Source of the DNA: Planctomycetaceae bacterium
Lineage (GTDB): Bacteria > Planctomycetota > Planctomycetia > Planctomycetales > Planctomycetaceae
Assembly (NCBI GenBank): GCA_002724315.1
Contig: PBOJ01000139.1
Coordinates: 1 to 62,510 of the forward strand
DNA: 62,510 bases
Direction: 5' to 3'
Both the position numbers and the translations under genes were made by a program. Below are positions 54,871 through 62,510 of the stretch, piece by piece. A model generated the notes under the pieces. The model saw nothing but the letters and a program-made list of their open reading frames with translations, made no database searches and had not been told where the DNA came from. The stretch's first letter is position 1; each line of letters opens with the position of its first letter.

Positions 54871-56139
54871 ATGAGACAGTGCGGATTGGCGTTGGCGTTG
54901 TTTGCTGCGGGAATTTTCGGCCTCGTCGTCGGCTGTGGAGGCAACACGAATGTTCCCGGCGATTCGAAGATCGACAACGGCCCCCGAGTCGATGCGGCCG
55001 ACGGACAGCCGGCCACCAGCGAGGCTGGTGATGTCAAAGACATTCCGGTCGCAGAAGATCCGTCACTGGCCGTACGCCGGGTTCTCCAGGGCGTCCAGGA
55101 CGGACAGGCCGCTGCGATCTGGGCCTTCCTTCCGTCCCGTCACCAGAAAGACATCAACGCGTTGGTCAGGAACTTTGCCGACAAAATGGACGCGAAGATC
55201 TGGAATCGAACATTCGTATCACTGAAACGGCTGGTCGACATCGCCCGGACAAAAAAGGGGCTGTTGATCAACAACCCGGGGCTGCCATTGCGAGAACTCG
55301 ATCAGAAACAGCTCGACGAGAACTGGCTTGCCCTGCTGGAACTGTTCGACACGCTTTTGACCAGTGAACTGAAAGACGTGAAAACGCTGGCAACATTCGA
55401 CGGCAAAACTTTTTCTGCCGGAACCGGCACCCAGTTCCTCAAGCAACTCCTGGCAATCTCTTCGAACGAGCAGGGCGACCCGCTGGGGCAACTCGCCGAT
55501 TCGAAGATCACCGTGGTCGATCGCACCAGCGACCAGGCCCATTTGCATATTGGCGAGGTTCAGCCAGCCGAGGACGGAGCCCCCGTCCCCCCCAGCCAAT
55601 TCATCGTGATCGACGGCCAGTGGTTCCCTTCAGACCTGTCCGCAGCACTGGAGGAGACATTGCGACTGGGAAACGATTCCGTCGCAGCGATGCCCGCAGC
55701 CGGAACCGACGCGTCACGAAAGAAGTGGCTAGCCGTCCTGGATGCCCTCGACACGTCTGCAGCCTCGCTCGAAAAAGCCGAGTCGCCCGAAGCGTTCAAC
55801 AAAGCCCTGGCCGATGCGCAATTGGCCGTAATCCCATTGCTGGTCGCCGCCTCCACTCCGTCAGACGAGCCGCGGGATTCCAACGTCGCGACCTCGATCA
55901 CGGTCGTGCTGCAAGGCGCGATCGACGAGAAGGCTCGCCGGGACCATATCGCCACCCTGCGGATCCTGGCAAAGTCAGATGAGGTTCCGGACGTGACCTC
56001 AAGCAACGACGCCACCACGGTCATCCTGAGCACGAGTCAGTCGATCCAGACGCTCGTCGACGGCATCAAGTTCGGTAAGGTGACCCGCATCGACGAACGG
56101 AAGCGGACGATCACGGTCGTCCCGGGACAGCGACAGTAG
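54871..56139 (+). CDS. Hypothetical lipoprotein
   Basis: A 422-residue protein with a lipoprotein signal (MRQCGLALALFAAGIFGLVVGC, Cys22 in V-V-G-C) and an acidic linker to about residue 60. The mature chain is largely helical with two repeated units: AVRRVLQGVQDGQAAAIWAFLPS ... DINALVRNFADKMD (about 65-105) and ALDTSAASLEKAESPEAFNKALADA (about 290-320). A beta-rich middle reads SKITVVDRTSDQAHLHIGE ... FIVIDGQWFPSDL. I know no named family. A putative ATG with AGGACGAAGG upstream is well supported. It is divergent from the LysR gene and convergent with the small Cys-rich gene across a terminator. Role unknown. Confidence 0.7.
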   Translation: MRQCGLALALFAAGIFGLVVGCGGNTNVPGDSKIDNGPRVDAADGQPATSEAGDVKDIPVAEDPSLAVRRVLQGVQDGQAAAIWAFLPSRHQKDINALVRNFADKMDAKIWNRTFVSLKRLVDIARTKKGLLINNPGLPLRELDQKQLDENWLALLELFDTLLTSELKDVKTLATFDGKTFSAGTGTQFLKQLLAISSNEQGDPLGQLADSKITVVDRTSDQAHLHIGEVQPAEDGAPVPPSQFIVIDGQWFPSDLSAALEETLRLGNDSVAAMPAAGTDASRKKWLAVLDALDTSAASLEKAESPEAFNKALADAQLAVIPLLVAASTPSDEPRDSNVATSITVVLQGAIDEKARRDHIATLRILAKSDEVPDVTSSNDATTVILSTSQSIQTLVDGIKFGKVTRIDERKRTITVVPGQRQ

Positions 56140-56187
56140 CCGGACCGACGGCGGTAGCGACGGCGACGAACAGTGCCGCCCGGCACC

Positions 56188-56231
56188 AACAAACAAGAAA
56201 CGGGGCACTCCCCACCAAGAGGAGTGCCCCG
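56188..56231 (-). terminator. Intrinsic terminator of the small TRASH-like gene
   Basis: An 11-base-pair perfect stem (CGGGGCACTCC / GGAGTGCCCCG) with a nine-base loop. Read on the minus strand the stem is followed by TTTCTTGTTTGTT, a good U-tract, 34 bases after the stop of the minus-strand gene. On the plus strand it has no T run, though it may still stop transcripts of the lipoprotein gene. Confidence 0.78.
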
Positions 56232-56265
56232 TCGAATCCGCATCATCGTCGCCTGAGCGACGGCC

Positions 56266-56745
56266 TCACTTCTTCTTGGCTACCACGTAGCCCTTGGCGA
56301 AGGCCTTGTCACTGAATGCCAACGCAACTTTGTCCTTGGCTTTCAGGACCTTGCCCTTGCACATGTTGCAGCAGAAGCAGATCGTGACGCCGTTGACCTT
56401 GATCTTGGTCGCCGGGTTCAATTTTCCACCACTGAACACGCACTTCTTGAGCGTGGCCTGGCCCGTGGCGGCCAACTGGTGGTTGGCCTTGTGGGCGTTG
56501 GCTTCACGACATTTGGCGTCCGTCGCGAACTTGTTCTTGCATCCGCCGCAGCAGAAGTAGACCTTCGCGCCCTTGTAGTCCACAGCGCAGGCCTTCTTGA
56601 CGGGAATCGCCTTTCCGTCCTTGGTCTTCTTCAGGAAACACTTGACGCCCTTCAGAGGGTTCTTTTCCTTCGCAGCGTCAGTGACCGACACGGTCATCAG
56701 AACAGCCACGCACAGCGATGCAGCAAGCAGTATTCTACGGGTCAT
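56266..56745 (-). CDS. Small exported protein with two TRASH-like CX2C metal-binding units
   Basis: A 159-residue secreted protein: signal MTRRILLAASLCVAVLMTVSVTDA, then two related halves. Half one (about 32-95) reads KGVKCFLKKTKDGKAIPVKKACAVDYKGAKVYFCCGGCKNKF; half two (about 100-145) reads KKCVFSGGKLNPATKIKVNGVTICFCCNMCKGKV. Both end in a F-C-C-x-x-C motif after a hydrophobic strand, with a further Cys about 20 residues before, the layout of TRASH/YHS-type domains that bind zinc, copper or iron. Lys content is very high. I recognise no catalytic site. The start is supported by GAGG upstream. It has its own terminator. Metal sensing, scavenging or sequestration at the envelope are possible; none is shown. 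Confidence 0.72.
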   Translation of the reverse strand: MTRRILLAASLCVAVLMTVSVTDAAKEKNPLKGVKCFLKKTKDGKAIPVKKACAVDYKGAKVYFCCGGCKNKFATDAKCREANAHKANHQLAATGQATLKKCVFSGGKLNPATKIKVNGVTICFCCNMCKGKVLKAKDKVALAFSDKAFAKGYVVAKKK

Positions 56746-56966
56746 CTTCACAGTCCTCACACTTTCAGGAAAATGGTCGTTCAAACTATTCAAGTCAAAG
56801 TGGTCCCTGGCAAATCATCAGCCTGGTCGAAGAACGGCAGGATTCCCGGCGAGAAGTTGCGGGTTTTTCGTTCCCACCGCCCCCGCAGTCGCCTCGTTCT
56901 CCGCCCTGGGACCCATCGTGAAAAACACGAACGGGAGGGAGAACCGCAACTGCCGGCGGCTTCAAC

Positions 56967-57392
56967 TCAGGCCAGCCAACGGCACAACAACACTCGATCT
57001 GTGCCGGGCGGAGGATTCTCCTGAGCCCAGGTCACCAGTTGGCGTTCGCACACCGCAGACCCCGATGCATTCCGTTTGAATGCATCAACAACGGCACCGG
57101 ACAGGTCGGGAATGACCGTCCGAACCGGCAGCGTCGCTTGCCAATCGGCAACACGAGCATCGCAACCGCATTCGTTCTGCCACTGCGATTGCTGCGGCGT
57201 CTCAGGCGTAGGAGCTTTCGACTTCTGACAACAGGACGGTTTATCCGGCAGTTCGGCCTGGGCTGTTGATTCCTTCAGGCAACAGCAGTCGGCCCAAACC
57301 CAACCCGGGACCATCAACACCGCCGACAGTGCCAGAGACAACACGGCCGCAACCGCGCCTCCAAGCCGCTTGCCGTCACGATGGATCGCCAT
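56967..57392 (-). CDS. Small exported Cys-rich hypothetical protein
   Basis: A 141-residue protein whose first 35 residues form a basic leader and a long hydrophobic helix (AAVLSLALSAVLMVPGWVWA), a likely signal peptide. The mature part has eight cysteines in two clusters: ADCCCLKES ... KPSCCQK near the start, and NECGCD plus single Cys later. Between them is a Thr/Pro/Gln-rich linker (KAPTPETPQQSQWQ). I recognise no family. The arrangement could hold metal or disulfides. The start was chosen because a strong sigma-70 promoter lies just upstream, and the longer frame would read through it. It is on the same strand as the TRASH-like gene but 220 bases away. Confidence 0.6.
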   Translation of the reverse strand: MAIHRDGKRLGGAVAAVLSLALSAVLMVPGWVWADCCCLKESTAQAELPDKPSCCQKSKAPTPETPQQSQWQNECGCDARVADWQATLPVRTVIPDLSGAVVDAFKRNASGSAVCERQLVTWAQENPPPGTDRVLLCRWLA

Positions 57393-57434
57393 CACAATCC
57401 GGAGTCCTGTCTGTCCACGTTTCTGCACGCGACC

Positions 57435-57464
57435 ATTATATGTCTTTCGGAAAGATTCTGTCAC
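57435..57464 (-). promoter_or_regulatory. Sigma-70-type promoter of the Cys-rich gene
   Basis: On the minus strand: GTGACA (five of six), an 18-base spacer, and TATAAT (six of six). The predicted start of transcription is near 57428, about 36 bases before the ATG at 57392. The best promoter match in this window. Confidence 0.68.
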
Positions 57465-57628
57465 GACTGAAAGAGAAAAAACCGTATCAGCCAGGGCAGG
57501 CCGACTATCCCTCAACGGCCCCGAGCCGGTTGAACTGGGAGATTGGGCTGCGGTATGTTCGTTCCCACGCGGGACCACCTGCCTCCCGAGCATCGCTCCG
57601 GCCCTCGGCCCAAAAGGACACCGACGTC

Positions 57629-59098
57629 ATGCATCGCCACTCACTGACATTGCTGCTGACCATCGCCGGCCTGATCACGCTGTCGCTGCCATCCCGAGCA
57701 GCCGACTGGGATCAGTTTCGTGGCCCCAACGCCACGGGAGTCTCGGCGGACAGCAAGAACCTGCCAGTCAACTTCTCCACCACGGAGAATGTCGTCTGGA
57801 AGAAGACCCTGGGCACAGGCATTGCCTGTCCGATCATCTCCGGAGGCCGCTGTATCGAGACGGCTGTCACCGGCAAGAAGGGTCAGGAGCAGTTTGTTGT
57901 CTCCGCCTTTGATGCGTTGACCGGCAAAGACCTCTGGAAAACCTCGTTTCCGGCCGGCAAGCTCCCCGAAATCACATGGCCCAACCAACACGCATCCTGC
58001 ACCCCCTGTTCCGACGGAGAGCGCGTCTACGTGCACTTCAGCACCATCGGCCTGCTGTGCCTGGATGCCGGCAACGGCAAACATCTCTGGACCCACAAGA
58101 CCCCGATGCCGTTTTACCTGCTCGGCTGGGGGGCGGCCAATTCCCCGATCCTGCACGAGGACAAGCTGTTCTTCTGCCTGGACGACGACCTGGACAGTTA
58201 CCTGGTGGCGTTGGACAAGTATTCCGGCAAACAGAAATGGCTGACCAAGCGACCGGAAATGCTCGGTGGCTACTCCGTTCCCGTGGTCGTCACCTCTGGC
58301 AAACAGACCGACATCGTGATGGCGGGCAGTGGCAAACTGAAGGGCTACAACCCCGAGACGGGCAAGGTTCGCTGGAACTGCAACTCGCTTCTACGGACCA
58401 TTATGACCACCCCGGCGGTCGTCGGCGACAAGATCTACGTCTCGGTCCAGAGCTACGGTGACACCGCTCGCACCCTGAAATTTGCCCTGCTGCAATGGCG
58501 GGACACCAACCAGGACAAGAAGCTCGACAAAACCGAGCTGGGCAAGGCTTTCTGGAAGAAGTTCGACAAGGGCGACGCCAACAAGGACGGGTTCCTGGTG
58601 GGCGACGAAATCGACGACGCGTTTCAGGCGAAGACCAACCGCGTCGGCGGCGGGAACATCATCCAGATGATCCGCGGCGGCGGCACCGGTGACGTGACCA
58701 AAACACACATGGAATGGAACCTGGACACCAAGGCCCCCTCCAACATCGCTTCCCCGCTGGTCGTCAACGACCAGGTGTTCGTCGTCAAGGAAGGTGGCAT
58801 CTCGGCCGCATTCTCGGCCGCCGACGGCAAGACGCAGTGGCCACGTCGCCGCATTCGCAACCTGGGCCACTACTACGCATCCCCCGTTTACGGTGACGGC
58901 AAGATCTATGTCACCGGCGAAAACGGCTTCATCGTCGTCCTGCAGCAGGGATCGAAACTGAAATTCCTGGCCAAGAACGACATCGGCGAGAGTTGTGTCG
59001 CCACCCCGGCAATCGCTGAAAACCGGATCTATGTCCGGACCATCAACACCCTGTACTGCTTTGCCAACAAATCAGCTGAGCAGAAAAACCGGAAGTAG
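57629..59098 (+). CDS. Exported PQQ-like beta-propeller protein with EF-hands (second copy)
   Basis: A 489-residue paralogue of the propeller protein at 5.1-6.6 kb. Signal peptide MHRHSLTLLLTIAGLITLSLPSRA, then WDQFRGPNATGVS and blade motifs A-x-D-x-x-T/S-G-K (DALTGKDLWKT, DKYSGKQKWLT, NPETGKVRWNC, AADGKTQW). Two EF-hand loops (DTNQDKKLDKTE and DANKDGFLVGDE, about residues 290-330) are inserted in the propeller, followed, as in the first copy, by GGGTGDVTKTHMEW, GGISAAFSAADGKTQW and a late GENGFIVVL. AAAGGA precedes the ATG. Function unknown; it may be an extracellular scaffold or enzyme regulated by calcium. The next gene starts 68 bases on and is probably cotranscribed. Confidence 0.88.
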   Translation: MHRHSLTLLLTIAGLITLSLPSRAADWDQFRGPNATGVSADSKNLPVNFSTTENVVWKKTLGTGIACPIISGGRCIETAVTGKKGQEQFVVSAFDALTGKDLWKTSFPAGKLPEITWPNQHASCTPCSDGERVYVHFSTIGLLCLDAGNGKHLWTHKTPMPFYLLGWGAANSPILHEDKLFFCLDDDLDSYLVALDKYSGKQKWLTKRPEMLGGYSVPVVVTSGKQTDIVMAGSGKLKGYNPETGKVRWNCNSLLRTIMTTPAVVGDKIYVSVQSYGDTARTLKFALLQWRDTNQDKKLDKTELGKAFWKKFDKGDANKDGFLVGDEIDDAFQAKTNRVGGGNIIQMIRGGGTGDVTKTHMEWNLDTKAPSNIASPLVVNDQVFVVKEGGISAAFSAADGKTQWPRRRIRNLGHYYASPVYGDGKIYVTGENGFIVVLQQGSKLKFLAKNDIGESCVATPAIAENRIYVRTINTLYCFANKSAEQKNRK

Positions 59099-59166
59099 TC
59101 CCGACCGCCTGGCCCCTTTTCCCTCGTCCCTCGGCCGACATCCGGACCGCGGCAGGAGTCGACACC

Positions 59167-61368
59167 ATGATCCGTCACGCCCTCGCAGTCTCGCTGCTGT
59201 TTCTGCCCACCAGCCTCGCCGCCGCCCCAACCGTGTCGGTTGTCGTTGGCAGCAAAGCCCCGTCGCTGGAACTCGATGCAGCCGGCGAACTCACCTCGCA
59301 ATGGAAAAAGGTTTTCGGTGTCACAGCCGGCATCGTCCGGGACAAAGCTCCCGACACCGGCGTCGCCGTCCTCGTCGGCAGCCCCACCACCAACCCAGCT
59401 GTTGCCAATGCCATCGGCAAGACCTGGCCAAAGATCACAGACCAGGGTCTGGTGATCCGGAGCCTCAAAACCCCCAGCGGCGCACGAACCCTGGTCGTCG
59501 GTGGTGGAAGCCCCGCCGCCACCTTCTGGGCCGTCTGCGAACTCGGACACCGTCTCGGCGTCCGCTACACCTTCCGCCAAGACTTTTTTCCGCCGACCCG
59601 GCCATTCCAGTTCCCTGAATTCAACATCGTTGAAGAACCCGAGCTGAGATCCCGGATGTGGCGAACCATCAACGACTTTGCGATCGGCCCGGAATCGTGG
59701 GGCCTGGCCGAGCACAGGGCGTTCATCAGGCAGTTGGCCAAGATGAAGTTCAACCGCATCCTGATCAGCGTCTACGCCTGGCAACCATTCGTCGATTACA
59801 AGTTCCGCGGCGTTCAGCGGCAAACGGCGTTGCACTGGTTCGGCGACGTGCTGAAAGTCGACGGAGACACCCCCGGCCGCGCCGTATTCAAAGGCGCCAA
59901 GATCTTCGAGAACCCCGACTTCGTGGGCCTGACCACCTACAGGCAGAAAGTGGCCGCGGGAAAGAAATTGATGACCGGCGTGATCGATGTCTCACACTCG
60001 CTGGGCATGACGGTCGGGCTCTCGACCTCCGTACTCGAATTCCCGAAGGAGTTCGCTGCCGCCTTGCCCGGCTCGGCCAAGGTACACCAGCTCAAGAGCC
60101 TCACCATCGGCCCCGGGCCCAATCACAAACCGGACGACCCGATCCTGGGCCGGCTGATCTCCACACGCATCCGCGCGTTCCTGAAGACCTACCCCGGACT
60201 CGACGCCCTGTATGTCTCCGTCCCCGAGTTTCCCGAGTGGAATGCTCATGCCGAGACCGCATGGTCGGAACTCAATCGACGCCGAAGTCTCGGTGACACG
60301 ACGCTCGAAAAACTCGTCGCCTCGGCACGAAACCGCAAACTGATCGCCAAGGGTGACCGCGGGGAGGCCTCCATCCGGGGCAATGTCGTCGGCATGGCAT
60401 TTTTCTGCCGACTGTTCGACGACGGCAAACTGCTGAGACGGCCAGACGGATCGAAGGCGGAACTGGTCATCCGGCAACCCGACCCGGCCCTGTTCCCGAT
60501 CCTGGACCGCGTACTGCCCAACGGAGCCGCCACGCTGAACTTCGTTGACTACACGGCGAGGCGAATCACCGAGAGCAAGGAACTCCTGGCACAACTGCCC
60601 GCCAAAAAGGTCAAGGCCAGCCTGATCATGACACTGGCTGACGACAACGTCGGCGTCCTGGCACAGTCCACCACTCAGCACATCGACACCCTGGTCCAGG
60701 AGATCCGCAAGCTGGGCTGGGACGGATTTTCGACTCGATACTGGGTCCCCGGCGAACTCGACTCGACGGTCCACTACCTCTCACGCGCCTCGTGGGAACC
60801 GAAGACCACTCGGGTGTCGGCTCACCATGATCTCTGGGAGGGAATCCTCGGAAACCGCGCCGGCAGCGAGAGACTTCTGATCGGATGGAACCATCTTGAG
60901 GATGCCACCCACACCCTCGACAAGAACGCCATCGGCTTCGGGTTCCCCGTGCCGGGCATGTTCCTGAAACACAACAACCCCGGCGAGACCCCGAAGTGGT
61001 TCACCGACGTCAACGACCACTACACGCAGTGGATGATCGAGTTGTACCGCGTCCAGGGAGCTCCGATTCACCGAAACGGCGGAAAACAACTGCTGTTCTA
61101 TTACGCCAAGCGAAGTGAATTCAACGTGGCGTACCTGGCAGCGGTCAAGGCGCTGAAGGCCGCCGCGACCGCTCGCAAGGCCAAGGATCTGGACACGGCG
61201 ATCGAACAGATGGAAACTGCGATGGACCAACTCAACGGGGCCATCACCAGCCTGGCTGACGTTGCCCAGGGCCAGAGCGACCGCGGGCTGATCGCCACGC
61301 TGGCCAATTTCGCCTACCGGCCTCTGGTAGCCGAGTACGAGAAACTGCTCGACGAGGCAGACCAGTAG
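59167..61368 (+). CDS. Exported alpha-glucuronidase-like glycoside hydrolase
   Basis: A 733-residue secreted protein (signal MIRHALAVSLLFLPTSLAAA). Residues 25-150 form the N-terminal domain seen in GH67/GH20-type enzymes: VVVGSKAP ... VLVGSPTTNP ... LVVGGGSPAATFWAVCELGHRLGVRYTF, where the L-G-x-R-Y-T-F end is characteristic. The TIM-barrel part, from about 170, starts MWRTINDFAIGPESWGLAEHRAFIRQLAKMKFNRIL, with SVYAWQPFVDYKF and YVSVPEFPEWNAH (possible acid residues). A helical C-terminus follows (KALKAAATARKAKDLDTAIEQMETAMDQL). The exact family and substrate are not certain; glucuronoxylan or uronic-acid oligosaccharides are plausible. GGAG precedes the ATG. Confidence 0.72.
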   Translation: MIRHALAVSLLFLPTSLAAAPTVSVVVGSKAPSLELDAAGELTSQWKKVFGVTAGIVRDKAPDTGVAVLVGSPTTNPAVANAIGKTWPKITDQGLVIRSLKTPSGARTLVVGGGSPAATFWAVCELGHRLGVRYTFRQDFFPPTRPFQFPEFNIVEEPELRSRMWRTINDFAIGPESWGLAEHRAFIRQLAKMKFNRILISVYAWQPFVDYKFRGVQRQTALHWFGDVLKVDGDTPGRAVFKGAKIFENPDFVGLTTYRQKVAAGKKLMTGVIDVSHSLGMTVGLSTSVLEFPKEFAAALPGSAKVHQLKSLTIGPGPNHKPDDPILGRLISTRIRAFLKTYPGLDALYVSVPEFPEWNAHAETAWSELNRRRSLGDTTLEKLVASARNRKLIAKGDRGEASIRGNVVGMAFFCRLFDDGKLLRRPDGSKAELVIRQPDPALFPILDRVLPNGAATLNFVDYTARRITESKELLAQLPAKKVKASLIMTLADDNVGVLAQSTTQHIDTLVQEIRKLGWDGFSTRYWVPGELDSTVHYLSRASWEPKTTRVSAHHDLWEGILGNRAGSERLLIGWNHLEDATHTLDKNAIGFGFPVPGMFLKHNNPGETPKWFTDVNDHYTQWMIELYRVQGAPIHRNGGKQLLFYYAKRSEFNVAYLAAVKALKAAATARKAKDLDTAIEQMETAMDQLNGAITSLADVAQGQSDRGLIATLANFAYRPLVAEYEKLLDEADQ

Positions 61369-61376
61369 GGGAGAGG

Positions 61377-62453
61377 TCAAGCCGGTTCGGAATATTCCGC
61401 AAGGGCGTCCCGATCGAGCGTGACGCCGTGACCGGGCCGATCCGGTGCGATCGCATGCCCGTCCTCAAACTTCACCGGATCGGCGGCCAGGCGGTTCCAG
61501 GCCAGGTCGCTGAACTCCAGGTACAGGCATTCCGGCAGGCTCGCCGCCAGGTGGACCCCCAACTCCAGCAACGTGTTCCCCAGCGAGACCGGCACCCCGT
61601 AGTCCCCGGCAAGGTACGCCGCGGCCCGCGAAGCCTGGAACTGGCCGTGGATATTCAACACGTCCACACCTCCGCTCTCCAACAATCGACGTTTCCCGTG
61701 GAAGCCCAGGTATTCGCCGGTGTTGATCCTCGCAGTACCAATCTCGGCCGCCAGCATCGCGTAGCCGGGATAGTCCTCACGAGTGATTGGGTCTTCGATC
61801 CAGAAAATTTCGAACCCCGCGTCGTCGTACCGTTTCATTCGCTCAATCGCCTCCTTCGGCGACCAGGCCTCGTTGGCATCAATCATCACGTCGACATCTT
61901 CACCCAGCACGTCATGCACCATCGACAGGCGGCTGAGATCCCATTCGATGTCCGGGTGCCCGACCTTAATCTTGATGCCCCGCATGCCCATCTCCGTGAA
62001 ATGCCCCATCCACGACCGAAACTCGGTCTCATCGAGATGAAAATCGAGCGTACTGCCGTAGGCCCGAACCCGCGGATTGGTACCACCGAACAGCCGGTAC
62101 AAGGGCAATTCGGCCTGCTTGGCCGCCAGGTCCCACATCGCTGTTTCGGTCGCCAGGCCCAACGCGGTCGCGCCGACGTTCCCACCTCGCGGACGCCCGA
62201 TCCGCATCGCCATCCCAAGCGGCGACTGTCCCTCGACGGCTGACCAGCCGTTGTACCGGTACTGGGCCTCGAGTTGGGACAAGGCGGGAATGGGCATTCC
62301 CTGCTGCAACTCGAAACCGACGCCGGTTTGTCCGTCGTCGGTCTTCAATTCGAGTACCGTCATGAAGTGCTCGGTGAAGATCACCTGCGAATCGCCGATG
62401 GGGCGATCCAGCGGAATACGACAACGGTGGATCTCGAAATCAACAATCTTCAT
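61377..62453 (-). CDS. Mandelate racemase/muconate lactonising enzyme family protein
   Basis: A 358-residue enolase-superfamily enzyme with the capping domain (1-120) and barrel. The catalytic KxK (GIKIKVG) and the three metal ligands are visible: DANEAW (Asp), IEDPITRED (Glu) and INTGEYLGF (Glu). The Asp-His dyad of the mandelate racemase subgroup is not in its usual form: the strand-6 Asp position reads VLNIHGQ and the strand-7 His position reads VSLGNTL. It may therefore belong to a divergent subgroup or use another acid/base pair. Length is normal. GGGAGAG is nine bases upstream of the ATG. It is convergent with the alpha-glucuronidase-like gene and downstream of another gene on the same strand. 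Confidence 0.85.
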   Translation of the reverse strand: MKIVDFEIHRCRIPLDRPIGDSQVIFTEHFMTVLELKTDDGQTGVGFELQQGMPIPALSQLEAQYRYNGWSAVEGQSPLGMAMRIGRPRGGNVGATALGLATETAMWDLAAKQAELPLYRLFGGTNPRVRAYGSTLDFHLDETEFRSWMGHFTEMGMRGIKIKVGHPDIEWDLSRLSMVHDVLGEDVDVMIDANEAWSPKEAIERMKRYDDAGFEIFWIEDPITREDYPGYAMLAAEIGTARINTGEYLGFHGKRRLLESGGVDVLNIHGQFQASRAAAYLAGDYGVPVSLGNTLLELGVHLAASLPECLYLEFSDLAWNRLAADPVKFEDGHAIAPDRPGHGVTLDRDALAEYSEPA

Positions 62454-62477
62454 CGGAACAACTCTCCCGGTTCGATC

Positions 62478-62510
62478 TCACGGCACGAAGTACTTGTAGA
62501 TGCTCGTCGC
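62478..62510 (-). CDS. C-terminal fragment of a gene running off the window
   Basis: On the minus strand the last ten codons and stop of a gene are visible, encoding ATSIYKYFVP. The rest lies beyond the window, so the product cannot be named. It ends 24 bases before the start of the enolase-superfamily gene on the same strand, so the two are probably cotranscribed. Confidence 0.4.
   Translation of the reverse strand, partial: ATSIYKYFVP

Overview
The window reads as chromosomal DNA of a GC-rich member of the Planctomycetota. The diagnostic signs are gene families that are strongly expanded in that phylum: a DUF1559 prepilin-like protein, a DUF1592/DUF1552 pair, a DUF1501 / pre-peptidase / DUF1549-DUF1553 trio, two exported PQQ-type beta-propellers carrying EF-hands, a DUF885 peptidase, and an exported TPR-redoxin protein. 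Genus cannot be fixed from sequence reading alone. No rRNA, tRNA, insertion sequence, prophage or CRISPR array was seen, and no segment looks compositionally foreign.

Layout. 1-5.1 kb: a tightly overlapping type II secretion / type IV pilus-like operon (two F-type membrane proteins, three pseudopilin-like proteins, one DUF1559 prepilin). 5.1-9.8 kb: an exported PQQ propeller, a mannonate-dehydratase-like enzyme, an exported fumarylacetoacetate-hydrolase-fold protein and an HpcH/HpaI aldolase, which together suggest sugar-acid or 2-oxo-acid catabolism. 9.8-12.7 kb: an ECF sigma factor with a long leader, an 89-residue membrane partner, an MscS-like channel ending in a clear intrinsic terminator, and a small exported Lys-rich protein. 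12.9-22.4 kb: an S9 peptidase, a lipid pair (sphingomyelin-synthase-like PAP2 plus PlsC-like acyltransferase), a Tat-exported D-aminoacylase with an EamA transporter, a sodium:solute symporter and an aminotransferase. 22.4-32.5 kb: a YdiJ-type FAD/Fe-S fusion oxidoreductase, a DUF885 peptidase, a prolyl oligopeptidase followed directly by a POT peptide transporter, a His-rich putative lipoprotein and a lipase-like hydrolase. 32.6-37 kb: the TPR-redoxin protein with a 45-bp tandem repeat, and a MurJ-like flippase. 37-46.2 kb: two planctomycete cytochrome-type surface modules facing each other. 46.4-54.6 kb: a fatty acid desaturase and a LysR-gltB-gltD operon. 54.8-62.5 kb: a lipoprotein, two small exported Cys-rich proteins, a second PQQ/EF-hand propeller, an alpha-glucuronidase-like protein, an enolase-superfamily enzyme, and the last ten codons of a further gene.

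The genes describe an aerobic heterotroph that degrades polymers and peptides outside the cytoplasm, takes up oligopeptides, handles acid sugars and assimilates ammonium through GOGAT. The main leads are the tandem TRASH-like and Cys-rich exported proteins (56.2-57.4 kb), the minimal membrane partner of the ECF sigma factor, the exported Thr/Ser-insert FAH protein, the recurring EF-hand-in-propeller architecture, and an LTTR-type operator overlapping the likely promoter of the LysR-glt operon. None is proven to be a new system. Starts were revised where ribosome binding sites, signal peptides or promoters pointed to a start inside the longest reading frame.
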